From positions 1 to 64,000 of the forward strand of contig JAIEAP010000010.1 of the NCBI GenBank assembly GCA_029071325.1: a stretch of DNA of 64,000 nt. The letters are read 5' to 3'. The notes beneath the pieces are model-generated. The model searched no databases. It was not told the origin of the DNA and was given only the letters and a program-made list of their open reading frames with translations. The stretch's first letter is position 1. Each line of letters opens with the position of its first letter. Positions 36,734 through 44,784 of the stretch are shown here, in pieces. Source of the stretch: Lachnospiraceae bacterium (GTDB lineage: Bacteria > Bacillota > Clostridia > Lachnospirales > Lachnospiraceae). A program made the position numbers and the translations under genes.

Positions 36734-36794
36734 GTCCTATTCTTTATTAAATTATGGTAGGCAACCCGCTCCGCCAAGGCTTGCGCCAAATATC
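36734..36794 (-). pseudogene. scar of an RHS toxin 3' end plus its toxin-immunity spacer
   Basis: A minus frame reads IFGASLGGAGCLP and stops, almost the same as the last codons of the intact nuclease RHS toxin (FGASLGGAACLP), and the bases after it match that gene's spacer and the start of its immunity gene. The scar therefore marks where a toxin body was deleted or replaced and its immunity gene kept. Confidence 0.7.
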
Positions 36795-37277
36795 TCATAC
36801 TAAAAATATATAAACATACATATCTCCCTCATCATCTAGCGTCATATATATATATACATTTTTCGTTTTCACTCGCCTCCCTTCCATGGAAATGCTCCAA
36901 ATAGATTGAATATCGCTATTTTTTAGCTCCTTCGCAAGCTCATGACCTTGATAACCCGGTATGGTATGGGAAGAAAAATCAAGACTTTGACCACAGCCGT
37001 TTTTTAAAATACTGATAACCTTTTCTTCTGCTCCCTCCTTCACCTTTAACTTAATGTTCGCAAACTCTTCCCAATCAGCAACCTTCACATCGCCTACTGC
37101 TGTTTCTATACAGTCTTGCCACTCGATATTCAGCAATTTCTCTGTGTAAGCTATGAAATCTGTATTAGCCGTTAAATCTTTATATCTATTTCTATAACTG
37201 ACAAACAAAAACATCAAAACACCTCCCAGCATGAGAACGCCGCACATTGCTATCCTTTTTTTCATGTTATTCCTCAC
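36795..37277 (-). CDS. membrane-anchored immunity-type protein (160-residue family), copy 3
   Basis: 160 residues; the most divergent of the three copies. Anchor at about 8-26 (IAMCGVLMLGGVLMFLFV), TANTDFIAYTEKLLNIEWQ, VKEGAEEKVISILKNGCG, TIPGYQGHELAKEL, ending MYVYIFLV. Its upstream neighbour is the immunity gene of the intact nuclease RHS toxin, with a toxin-tail scrap between them. Role inferred from the array. Confidence 0.55.
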   Translation of the reverse strand: MRNNMKKRIAMCGVLMLGGVLMFLFVSYRNRYKDLTANTDFIAYTEKLLNIEWQDCIETAVGDVKVADWEEFANIKLKVKEGAEEKVISILKNGCGQSLDFSSHTIPGYQGHELAKELKNSDIQSIWSISMEGRRVKTKNVYIYMTLDDEGDMYVYIFLV

Positions 37278-37287
37278 TTTCTCACCC

Positions 37288-37396
37288 TCAGTCTAAATAA
37301 TTTTTGCTCCCTGTCCCATTTCCATATTCTCCTTCTGCAATATTCACTACTCTATCTTCCACAGCTACACAGAAGTATATCAGGTCCTCTTATACT
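37288..37396 (-). pseudogene. C-terminal scrap of a lost RHS toxin, copy 2
   Basis: Minus frame CVAVEDRVVNIAEGEYG then NGTGSKNYLD to a stop at 37288-37290, the same scrap as at 33967-34058 and again immediately before a 160-residue immunity-type gene. The repeated pairing links this lost toxin tail to the 160-residue family. Confidence 0.5.
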
Positions 37397-38674
37397 TCAG
37401 GTTGTCCGACTATCCCTCCACGCCGCCAAAGCACTGATACACTCGCTCTTGAGCCATTCAATCGCATTTAATTTATATCCTCCCACAACTTTATCTAATA
37501 TATTTTCAACTATACCGTGACTTGGCAGCACATAGCAGTGCCCATAATCGTTTTCCTCATTGATATGCAACTCCCACACTCCATCCATATGCCGTTCTAT
37601 CTGAACGCCCAAAAATGCGGCTATCTCCACCAGCCCTTCCCGGATATCCTCATCCTCCCCCTTACGCAGTTCTTCCATACGCTCCGCGATCACATCAAAC
37701 CACCGGTTAATATGCTCTTCGTCCATGCACTCTGTCTCCAGTTCCATTCTCTTCTGAAAACATTCCGCCAATTCTGCATGATGATCGTATAATTCACAGT
37801 ACATTTCATCCGTAGGTCCTATATTATCTACCGGACTGATCATCTCATTTAAGGTCCGCAGACCTTGTTTTTCTTGTAATTCCTGTTTCATTCTTTCCAT
37901 AATCCAATCCGCAAATTCCCAACCATTTTTATCACACTTGTTTTTCCATATATCTACCACCACGTCTAAAGGAGAAACCTTAAAATATGGATTTCCGCCA
38001 CTAGTAGCGGGGCATTTAAGGTGTGAGGGAAATATCCAATTTTGCGAGAGCAAATCACAGGATCTTTCCCCCATAAACGCGGCGATTTTTACCAGCAGAT
38101 CCTTTACTTCTTCATAGGGATATTCAGACGTCTGCATAAATATCTCCCGGATGACTGAAAACCACTCTTCGATATCCTTCTCACTTTTGGGAACAGGGTC
38201 AATATGATACTCTTTTATGAATGCACGATCCAGTTCTTTATATCGTACGCTTAAGTCTTCCGCCATCTTCTTTGTCGGGATGATAGACTCCTCCACGCTG
38301 ATAGATTTCAGAAAATCCAGTCCGTACTTTACAATAATATTCGCAAGGATTTCCAACGTCTCCCTGTAACTCTTTTCATCCGTATATATATACCATGGCG
38401 ATCCTTTATCCGGATTCAATTCCCTTAATATCTCAAATTCTGACCACTTCGTCATAGCATCCGTTTCAAACCGGACGGTCAGCATCGTGTCATACTGGCT
38501 TTCCTGAATATTGATATACTGCCGGACGATCTGATCATCGGGATCGTAATATCTTTGTATTCCATGTTCCTCCCGCATAAAGATCCGGCACGGACCATCG
38601 GTCTTTAAATACTTGAATCCGTAGGGCTCTATCTTCTTTCCGACAATCTCTTTAATAATCTGCGTCTTTTTCAT
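37397..38674 (-). CDS. candidate immunity protein for the nuclease RHS toxin (425-438-residue family)
   Basis: 425 residues, soluble. Same ends as copies 1 and 2 (KKTQIIKEIVGKKIEPYGFK; INRWFDVIAERMEELRKGED), different centre (SCDLLSQNWIFPSHLKCPAT, KVSPLDVVVDIWKNKCDKN). It begins 27 bases after the stop of the intact PD-(D/E)XK RHS toxin with its own ribosome site, the usual immunity position. A DNA-cutting toxin acts in the cytosol, so a soluble immunity protein fits. The C-terminus (AAWRDSRTT) differs from the WRDTPDDLKYKRT ending of the other copies because of a frameshift near the end. Confidence 0.65.
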   Translation of the reverse strand: MKKTQIIKEIVGKKIEPYGFKYLKTDGPCRIFMREEHGIQRYYDPDDQIVRQYINIQESQYDTMLTVRFETDAMTKWSEFEILRELNPDKGSPWYIYTDEKSYRETLEILANIIVKYGLDFLKSISVEESIIPTKKMAEDLSVRYKELDRAFIKEYHIDPVPKSEKDIEEWFSVIREIFMQTSEYPYEEVKDLLVKIAAFMGERSCDLLSQNWIFPSHLKCPATSGGNPYFKVSPLDVVVDIWKNKCDKNGWEFADWIMERMKQELQEKQGLRTLNEMISPVDNIGPTDEMYCELYDHHAELAECFQKRMELETECMDEEHINRWFDVIAERMEELRKGEDEDIREGLVEIAAFLGVQIERHMDGVWELHINEENDYGHCYVLPSHGIVENILDKVVGGYKLNAIEWLKSECISALAAWRDSRTT

Positions 38675-38701
38675 TTCATCTATCTCCTATTTTTTATTTC
38701 A

Positions 38702-41700
38702 TTATGGCAGACATGCCGCTCCGCCAAGACTTGCGCCGAATGTCTCGGGTGCTAATAATATTGCTGCTCCCCACTTGACTACTTCATATAATGCAAACAA
38801 TATGCCGGCAACCATTGCGACCTGTCCCAGATCCTCCACTGCTTCTCCCACTACGCTTCCCATTCTGTTATCAGACTCTCTTTCCTCCTCTTTCTCTTTC
38901 GCTTGTCTGCTTGCTAGTCTGTCGTCTCTTGGTTCATTCACATATCCCCAATACACCATACCAGGCTGTGATGGATATATATAATACCGGATCTGTTTAT
39001 CCGGATGGAGCTTACTTGGAATAGGAGCTGACTGAATTACTGCATTCAAGCTTGTGCCGGGCAGTACCCCTTCAGCCGGATAATTAGCTAAATATCTCCG
39101 CAACTGCTCCCTGCCGCTGATATTGAGTTCCGAACCATATCTGGCATAAGAAATCTTCTTGATCTCATAGATCTCTACGACATTTCCATGCCTGTAAACA
39201 ATATCTGCACGTCCGTCGTTTCCATTAATTGATGAATTGGGAATCGAGACCTCGCACTCCACACCCGGTATTGCTTTGAGACGAGATTGGAGTAATCGGT
39301 GCGCTTCAAGACCTTCTAATGCATCCATGATATCTAACCCAGTCAGATCCAGAAAGATCAGGGGATTATTCCAGCAATAACTGTATTTATTTAAAGTAAA
39401 TGTTCTTACGATATTTCCGGATAATTTATCCTCACTCACAAACCTTCCTGCAAATGCATCATACCGCCTTGCCTGCGCATAGTATAATCCTGCTGCCTCT
39501 TCCATCTGATATCCGGTATAGACGAATGGCTGCTGCTCTGGATCATGAACAAGCGAACGGCCAAATTCATCAAATCCATATGTCTCTCTGATTCCTCCCT
39601 GCTCATCCATAAACTGCATCGGACTGCCAAGATCATCCTGCAAATAGAAGCTGTACCTTCCTTCCTCTTCCATAGACGACACATTACCGTCCCAGTAGAA
39701 AATCTGCTTTTCCTGTTTCTCCTCTGATTCCGACAATAAAAGGTTATGATACTCCCGCGTCAAATCTGTCGTATAGTGTATCTTCCGGTTTGGGGATATT
39801 CGTCCCGGATGCATGTTCCTTGGGATACCGTTATCTGAGCCGCCACTAAATATTTCCAGTTCTATCCGTTTTCCAAAGGCATTATATTTGTATTCTATGT
39901 GCTTTTCCACGCCGTTCTCACTTTGCACTGCACTGCTCATCCGGTTCGCCGTATCATAAGTAAACGTCTGGAGCAGTTCTTCTCCCCGGCTTACTGCAGT
40001 CAGATTGCCCCTGCCGTCATAGGTATATGTCCGCTCTTCTTCGCCGTTACTCTGTGCCGTCAACTGGTTATTCACGTTGTAGAAATATGAAGTTCGCACC
40101 GGAGCTGAACCAATGTATTCTTCCTTTCGCGTACGGTTCCCAAAGGCATCGTACCCATAGCTTCTTAACAGCCTTCCATCCCTGCTGACCTGGGTCAGCC
40201 GGTGCAGCGCGTCATAACCATAGCGGAAGCTTCCGCTGTCCATATCCATTCCCGGTCTCTGCTTGAAGGCTTCGATCTTATTGCCTGCCGGGTCATACCG
40301 GTAACTGTATGACTCCTCGAAATCCTTCCCGGTATGGCTTATCTTCTCCAGATGCCCTGTGTTGTCATACGTATATTCCGTTATAACCCCATTCGGGAAC
40401 TGCTTCCTGCACAGCCGCCCTGCCCCATCATACCCATAGCGAATGCTTCCTGCGCCGAAGGCAAGCTCGGACAACTGCCCCGCCTCATTGTAGCGGTAGC
40501 GCGCCTCCTGCCCGTCCGGGTAGGTCAGCTTCTTACGCTCCCCTGTGCTTCCCCACTCATAAGCTACTTCCTTCCCATACGGGTCTGTCACTTTCAGCAC
40601 CCTGCCCAGGGCGTCGTTTTCCATCCGGGTGGTCCCAAGCCAGTCCGTCACCTGTGTCAGCGCCCCCAGTGGGTCGTAGTGATAAGACGCCTTCCTTCCG
40701 TCCCCGTAGAGAAGCTCAGCAAGTTTTCCTTCTGGGGTATAGGCATACCGGGTCTCGTTTCCGTCCCGGTCACATTTGCGAATCATCCTTCCATACGGGT
40801 CATAGGCGTAGGTCTCTGTCTGTCCCAGTGGGTCTGTCATAGCTGTCACTCTCCCGCACAGATCCCTCTGATAGACGGTACGCTCTTCCTTTCCTCCGCT
40901 TCCCGCCTTCCCCTCATACCGTGTCACCGTAAGAAGGCCTCCCATCCCGTCATAGGTATAGCAGGTCTCGTTCCCCAGGGCGTCCGTGACCCTGGTCAGG
41001 TTCCCATTGCCGTCGTAGGTATAGTGGGTCTCATTTCCCAGGGCGTCTGTGATCCGGGCGATCCGGTCCATCCCATCATACTCGTAGGTTTCCGTCCCGC
41101 CTCCGCTGCTGTCTGTCTCTGTCAGCCTGCCGATGAGGTCGTAACGGTAGGTCACGGTCTGACCGTTCCGCGTCTTCTTCTCTGCCACCCTTCCCGACGG
41201 GTCATAATCATAAGTCTCCTCTGTTCCGTCGGGGTAGGTGGTCTTGATGAGCCTCCCTCCCGGCGCATACATATGGCGGGTGACGCGCCCTTTGGCATCT
41301 ATGATGCAGGAAGGCTGTCCCAGGGCATTGTATTCATACCGGGTGGTATTTCCCAGAGCGTCGGTCTCGCTGATCTTCTGCCCCGCCCCGTCGTACTCCA
41401 TCCGGCGCTCTCCTCCTGCCGCATCCCGGATAAGGATCAGATTCCCCTGTCCGTCGTAGGTATACTGGGTGGTGTTTCCATCCCTGTCCGTGACGGCGGT
41501 GATCCGGCGCTTTGCATCGTATGCGGCGTGCACGGCGCTCCCGTCCGCCCCCCGCACTAAGATCCGGTTCCCTGCAGCGTCATAACCATACTCTGTGGCA
41601 TGTCCTTCCGGGTCTGTCTCCCGTATCAGGCGGTTCCTCTGATCATAGACATATTCCGTCCTGCCTCCTCCGGGATGACATACCCCCGCCAGGTTCCACA

Positions 41701-43738
41701 TGGCGTCGTAGGCATATCTTTCCGTATTCCCCTCTGCATCCGTCTTCCATGCCGGGCGATTTAAGACATTGTAGCCGATATAGATATGCTTCCCATCTGT
41801 CCGGATCTCCTCCACCGGCTTGCCGCTTGCATTATAACAAACGGTACGCTTTCTTCCCAATGCATCCGTGACCTCTGTCACACGGTTTCCACTGTCATAG
41901 GCATAGCATATCCTGGCGCACTGCGGATTCTCCTCTGCTATGAGCCGGTTTGCCGCATCATAATCATAGCGCGTCCTGCTCCCATCCGGTCCTGTGATCT
42001 CACTGATATTCCCCCTGTCATCGTAGGCAATGCGGGTCTCACTCCCGTCTGCCTGCCGGATACATGCCGCCCTTCCGTTCTCTCCATACAGAATCTCGGT
42101 CTTTCTTCCGATGGCATCGCTGCTGGACGTCAGTCTTCCCATGGAATCATAGCAGTTCTTAAGGCGTGTGACCCCGTCCACCGTCAGCTTCAGAAGATGC
42201 CCATCCCCGTCATAGGTAGCGTTACTTTTTACCCCCAGGGCATCGATGACCTGGGTCAGATTTCCCCGCACGTCATAGGAATAGCGGGTGATATTCCCTA
42301 GGGCGTCCTTGTGGCGGATGCACTGCCCTCTCTGGTTATAGGCATACTGCTCCTCCCCGTCTTCATATACCGTTTTGGTGTGGTGGTACCGGTCGTCATG
42401 GTAATACCGGATCCGGCTTCCATTCCGCTCCGTCAAGGTCACGCATGCTTCCGCTTCCTCATAGGCATACTCCATGGCTCCCCCGTCCGGGAATTCCTGG
42501 CGGATGCACCGTCCTTCTTCGTCATAGGTGTTCACCACCGTGACGGTTCCTTCCGCGTTGGTGACGCTTCTTATGCGTCCTTCCTCGTCATACCCATAGG
42601 TGAGCGTATTCCCGTCTGCCCCGGTAACGATCTCAAGGTGTCCTCTTTCGTCATAAGTATACGATACCGTTCGCTCTGCGAGCCCTTTCTCCCCATTGTC
42701 CCCCGGAAGCTCCTCCCGTATCTCTAAGAGCCTTGCCTCTCCGTCGGAAGCGGTGCCGTAAACCAGACGGTATCCTGCCCCGTCCGGCTCCCGGAAGATG
42801 CGGCAGAGCTTTTCACCTTCATAGCTGAGACGGACAGTTCCACGGAAAGCTTCCTTCCAGCCGGTCAGCCTCCCTTCCGTATCATAGCGGTAACGGATGC
42901 CTTCCGGGGTGGTCAGTTCATACCCTTCCGGACCTTCGGTCAGGCGGTTTCTGGTACCGCTCCCCCAGAAGCTTCCGTCCCTGCCCCGCTCATACCGTTC
43001 TTCGTGTCCGTCCCCGGCGCACAGGACTGCTTCCGCTTCCATCCGTCTGATACAGCTCTCCCAGCTGAACCTCCAACCCTGTCCCAGCAGGCCCTTCTCA
43101 TCCGACAAGGCGTTGTAGCTGCGCCGGATGATAAGGGGCGGATTCCCAGGAATCCGCAGGTCTTCCTTTTCGTAGGTGAAGTTCCCGGTGCTCAGGTTCA
43201 CCGGGTCGCTGCTCATGCAGACACCTTTCACATGCACACCGTGCAGCGCCGCCTTTAACGCCTGCTTCAACCGCTCCAGCGCATCCTCCGATGCATCCCA
43301 TGCCCTCACGCAGGCTTCGTATTTCTTCCGGAAGTCTTCGTAGCTCCCACTGTCCGCCCCTTCCGGTATCAGGGCGCTAAGATCCTTGATCCTCGCCGTA
43401 AGGCTCCTTACATCCGCCGCCACCGCGTCCAGTCCTGCCGCCTCTCTACGGTCCCCCTGTGTGATGTCCCGAAGGAGCCGTTCCAACTTCCGACTCATCT
43501 CCTTCCGGTAGGCTAAGAATTCATCCGTCCGAAGGCTGTCCCGAAGGCGCAGGACATCCTCGTAGAGCCCCTGATCCCTGACGTCTGCAGGCAGGGATGC
43601 TAAGACTGCCGCAATGTCCCGCATTTCTTCGTACAGTTCTTTCGTGATCTTATCTGCTGCTTCCATGAGCCGCCCGGTGTCCCGGATCAACCCTTCAATG
43701 GCTTCCGTATGAAATGTTCTTGTTTTTCCAATTCCCAT
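38702..43738 (-). CDS. RHS-repeat polymorphic toxin with PD-(D/E)XK nuclease-like C-terminus
   Basis: 1678 residues. Helical N-terminal domain (1-165) and pre-RHS motif DPVNLSTGNFTYEKEDLRI are almost the same as in the other RHS protein. About forty YD repeats follow, then the RHS core (DDLGSPMQFM, YTGYQMEEAAGLYYAQARRYD) ending at FLDLTGLD near 1465. The toxin tip (1466-1678) has NDGRADIVYRHGNVVEIYEIK: an Asp near 1508 and E-x-K near 1525 in the spacing of PD-(D/E)XK nucleases. The tail is hydrophobic (QVAMVAGILFALYEVVKWGA) and ends FGASLGGAACLP, a sequence that recurs as scars in the downstream array. No Sec signal; T7SS export inferred. GGGGAG precedes the ATG, which lies 44 bases inside the EssA-like gene. 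Confidence 0.85.
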   Translation of the reverse strand: MGIGKTRTFHTEAIEGLIRDTGRLMEAADKITKELYEEMRDIAAVLASLPADVRDQGLYEDVLRLRDSLRTDEFLAYRKEMSRKLERLLRDITQGDRREAAGLDAVAADVRSLTARIKDLSALIPEGADSGSYEDFRKKYEACVRAWDASEDALERLKQALKAALHGVHVKGVCMSSDPVNLSTGNFTYEKEDLRIPGNPPLIIRRSYNALSDEKGLLGQGWRFSWESCIRRMEAEAVLCAGDGHEERYERGRDGSFWGSGTRNRLTEGPEGYELTTPEGIRYRYDTEGRLTGWKEAFRGTVRLSYEGEKLCRIFREPDGAGYRLVYGTASDGEARLLEIREELPGDNGEKGLAERTVSYTYDERGHLEIVTGADGNTLTYGYDEEGRIRSVTNAEGTVTVVNTYDEEGRCIRQEFPDGGAMEYAYEEAEACVTLTERNGSRIRYYHDDRYHHTKTVYEDGEEQYAYNQRGQCIRHKDALGNITRYSYDVRGNLTQVIDALGVKSNATYDGDGHLLKLTVDGVTRLKNCYDSMGRLTSSSDAIGRKTEILYGENGRAACIRQADGSETRIAYDDRGNISEITGPDGSRTRYDYDAANRLIAEENPQCARICYAYDSGNRVTEVTDALGRKRTVCYNASGKPVEEIRTDGKHIYIGYNVLNRPAWKTDAEGNTERYAYDAMWNLAGVCHPGGGRTEYVYDQRNRLIRETDPEGHATEYGYDAAGNRILVRGADGSAVHAAYDAKRRITAVTDRDGNTTQYTYDGQGNLILIRDAAGGERRMEYDGAGQKISETDALGNTTRYEYNALGQPSCIIDAKGRVTRHMYAPGGRLIKTTYPDGTEETYDYDPSGRVAEKKTRNGQTVTYRYDLIGRLTETDSSGGGTETYEYDGMDRIARITDALGNETHYTYDGNGNLTRVTDALGNETCYTYDGMGGLLTVTRYEGKAGSGGKEERTVYQRDLCGRVTAMTDPLGQTETYAYDPYGRMIRKCDRDGNETRYAYTPEGKLAELLYGDGRKASYHYDPLGALTQVTDWLGTTRMENDALGRVLKVTDPYGKEVAYEWGSTGERKKLTYPDGQEARYRYNEAGQLSELAFGAGSIRYGYDGAGRLCRKQFPNGVITEYTYDNTGHLEKISHTGKDFEESYSYRYDPAGNKIEAFKQRPGMDMDSGSFRYGYDALHRLTQVSRDGRLLRSYGYDAFGNRTRKEEYIGSAPVRTSYFYNVNNQLTAQSNGEEERTYTYDGRGNLTAVSRGEELLQTFTYDTANRMSSAVQSENGVEKHIEYKYNAFGKRIELEIFSGGSDNGIPRNMHPGRISPNRKIHYTTDLTREYHNLLLSESEEKQEKQIFYWDGNVSSMEEEGRYSFYLQDDLGSPMQFMDEQGGIRETYGFDEFGRSLVHDPEQQPFVYTGYQMEEAAGLYYAQARRYDAFAGRFVSEDKLSGNIVRTFTLNKYSYCWNNPLIFLDLTGLDIMDALEGLEAHRLLQSRLKAIPGVECEVSIPNSSINGNDGRADIVYRHGNVVEIYEIKKISYARYGSELNISGREQLRRYLANYPAEGVLPGTSLNAVIQSAPIPSKLHPDKQIRYYIYPSQPGMVYWGYVNEPRDDRLASRQAKEKEEERESDNRMGSVVGEAVEDLGQVAMVAGILFALYEVVKWGAAILLAPETFGASLGGAACLP

Positions 43739-44129
43739 GTTTTTTCTCCCCTGTGTGTTGTCTCATTTTCTTCCAATACCGTATCCACAAAAACAAAAAT
43801 ACACCGCATATCACAATGGAACCAATGATGCCGATTGACTCAGCGTTCCACACATTTTCTGTGTAATCCTGTTTCTTTGCAATGGTCAAGGGTTCCCGAA
43901 AGAGCTGACCTGTCAAGTCATAATCTGCATCCGAAACCTTTTCTTTATCTATAAAAACGCTGCGCCTTACGCGCTCCGTCTCATCTCTCAAGTTTGCTTC
44001 ATACCGTTGTTTTTCTTCCATTTTCTGATCCGTAAAAAGATCTACCCCGTATAAATCTGACAGGGAACGATACGTTGTTGTCCGATTATGTATGATATCT
44101 GTATTCAGATTCAGATCTGTGCTGCTCAT
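43695..44129 (-). CDS. EssA-like T7SS membrane protein
   Basis: 144 residues. A polar, charged N-terminal region (LTDLFTDQ-type, with LFTDQKMEEKQRYEANLRDE and VRRSVFIDKEK) precedes one membrane segment at about 105-125 (GIIGSIVICGVFLFLWIRYW) and a basic tail. This layout is that of EssA, a single-pass T7SSb subunit with the anchor near the C-terminus; sequence similarity itself is weak. I use the ATG at 44129, which overlaps the EsaB-like stop by four bases (ATGA), rather than the earlier frame. Its 3' end overlaps the start of the nuclease RHS gene. Confidence 0.6.
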   Translation of the reverse strand: MSSTDLNLNTDIIHNRTTTYRSLSDLYGVDLFTDQKMEEKQRYEANLRDETERVRRSVFIDKEKVSDADYDLTGQLFREPLTIAKKQDYTENVWNAESIGIIGSIVICGVFLFLWIRYWKKMRQHTGEKKHGNWKNKNISYGSH

Positions 44130-44365
44130 ATATCCTCCCTGATCACCCTCAGAATATCCCCCTGATAAATGCCGTTTTCTCTGTAAGAGCATTGAACAGG
44201 TATTCTCCTTTGCCTCCGGACGGAATAGATCTGTTCCGGCATATCGGCTCCGTAAAACGATAACAGCCCTCTCTTTTTCATAATGTCCAGTGTGTTCTCA
44301 ATCTTACTGTCTCTCCCGGCTTTTATATCATACTGCTTTCCGTCTTCTTCTATGGTTATCATCAT
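44126..44365 (-). CDS. EsaB/YukD-like ubiquitin-fold T7SS protein
   Basis: 79 residues with the start at 44365, the same length as YukD/EsaB. Sequence: ITIEEDGKQYDIKAGRDSKI, then MKKRGLLSF, SYRENGIYQGDILRVIREDI. The GxYxGDILxV ending is the ubiquitin-like beta-grasp turn typical of the family. Small cytosolic partner or regulator of T7SS. A longer frame reaches 44425 but has no better ribosome site. It lies between the WXG100 gene (69 bases upstream) and the EssA-like gene. Confidence 0.72.
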   Translation of the reverse strand: MMITIEEDGKQYDIKAGRDSKIENTLDIMKKRGLLSFYGADMPEQIYSVRRQRRIPVQCSYRENGIYQGDILRVIREDI

Positions 44366-44434
44366 AATTTCATATTCTCCCTGTGGTCTGTGACCAGGCA
44401 GCTGCATAACACAGCCGCCCTGCACAGTGTTCCT

Positions 44435-44728
44435 TTACTGAACCTTACTGCTGGAGTAAGATTTATCCAGTGCCTGCATATCCCTGATGTAGCGCTCGGT
44501 AGAGGCGATCAGATCATTCACTACCTGCAGCGTCTGCCTGAAGTTCTTGGTCAGCTTTGCATAATCTTCCTTATATACAGGACTTGCATCAGCTTTCCAG
44601 TTATCACACAGCGTATTGACATGACCGGTCATAGACTGTGTCGTGGTCTCAAAGGTCGCACACTCTGTCTTCAGGCTTTTGATAGCAGATTCCATCGCGG
44701 AATACTGCATACTCAATTGTGATGCCAT
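44435..44728 (-). CDS. esxA: WXG100-family secreted protein (EsxA-like)
   Basis: 97 residues in a helix-turn-helix hairpin: MASQLSMQYSAMESAIKSLK, the turn CDNWKADASPVYKEDY in the W-x-G position (here W-K-A), and ERYIRDMQALDKSYSSSKV at the end. Size, turn and position at the head of the T7SS genes identify an EsxA-like substrate/partner. The missing Gly is a common variation. A GGAGG-like site precedes the ATG. It is 56 bases after the EsaA-like gene. Confidence 0.82.
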   Translation of the reverse strand: MASQLSMQYSAMESAIKSLKTECATFETTTQSMTGHVNTLCDNWKADASPVYKEDYAKLTKNFRQTLQVVNDLIASTERYIRDMQALDKSYSSSKVQ

Positions 44729-44784
44729 AACTCATTTCCTCCTTTTCTCGTGTATTTATAAATAATCCGTCACTTGCAACGGAC

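Noticed and set aside
38702-43738. RHS YD repeats as a CRISPR-like or satellite DNA array
   Set aside because: The repeats are coding, degenerate at the DNA level and without constant spacers. No CRISPR array or cas gene was seen anywhere in the window.
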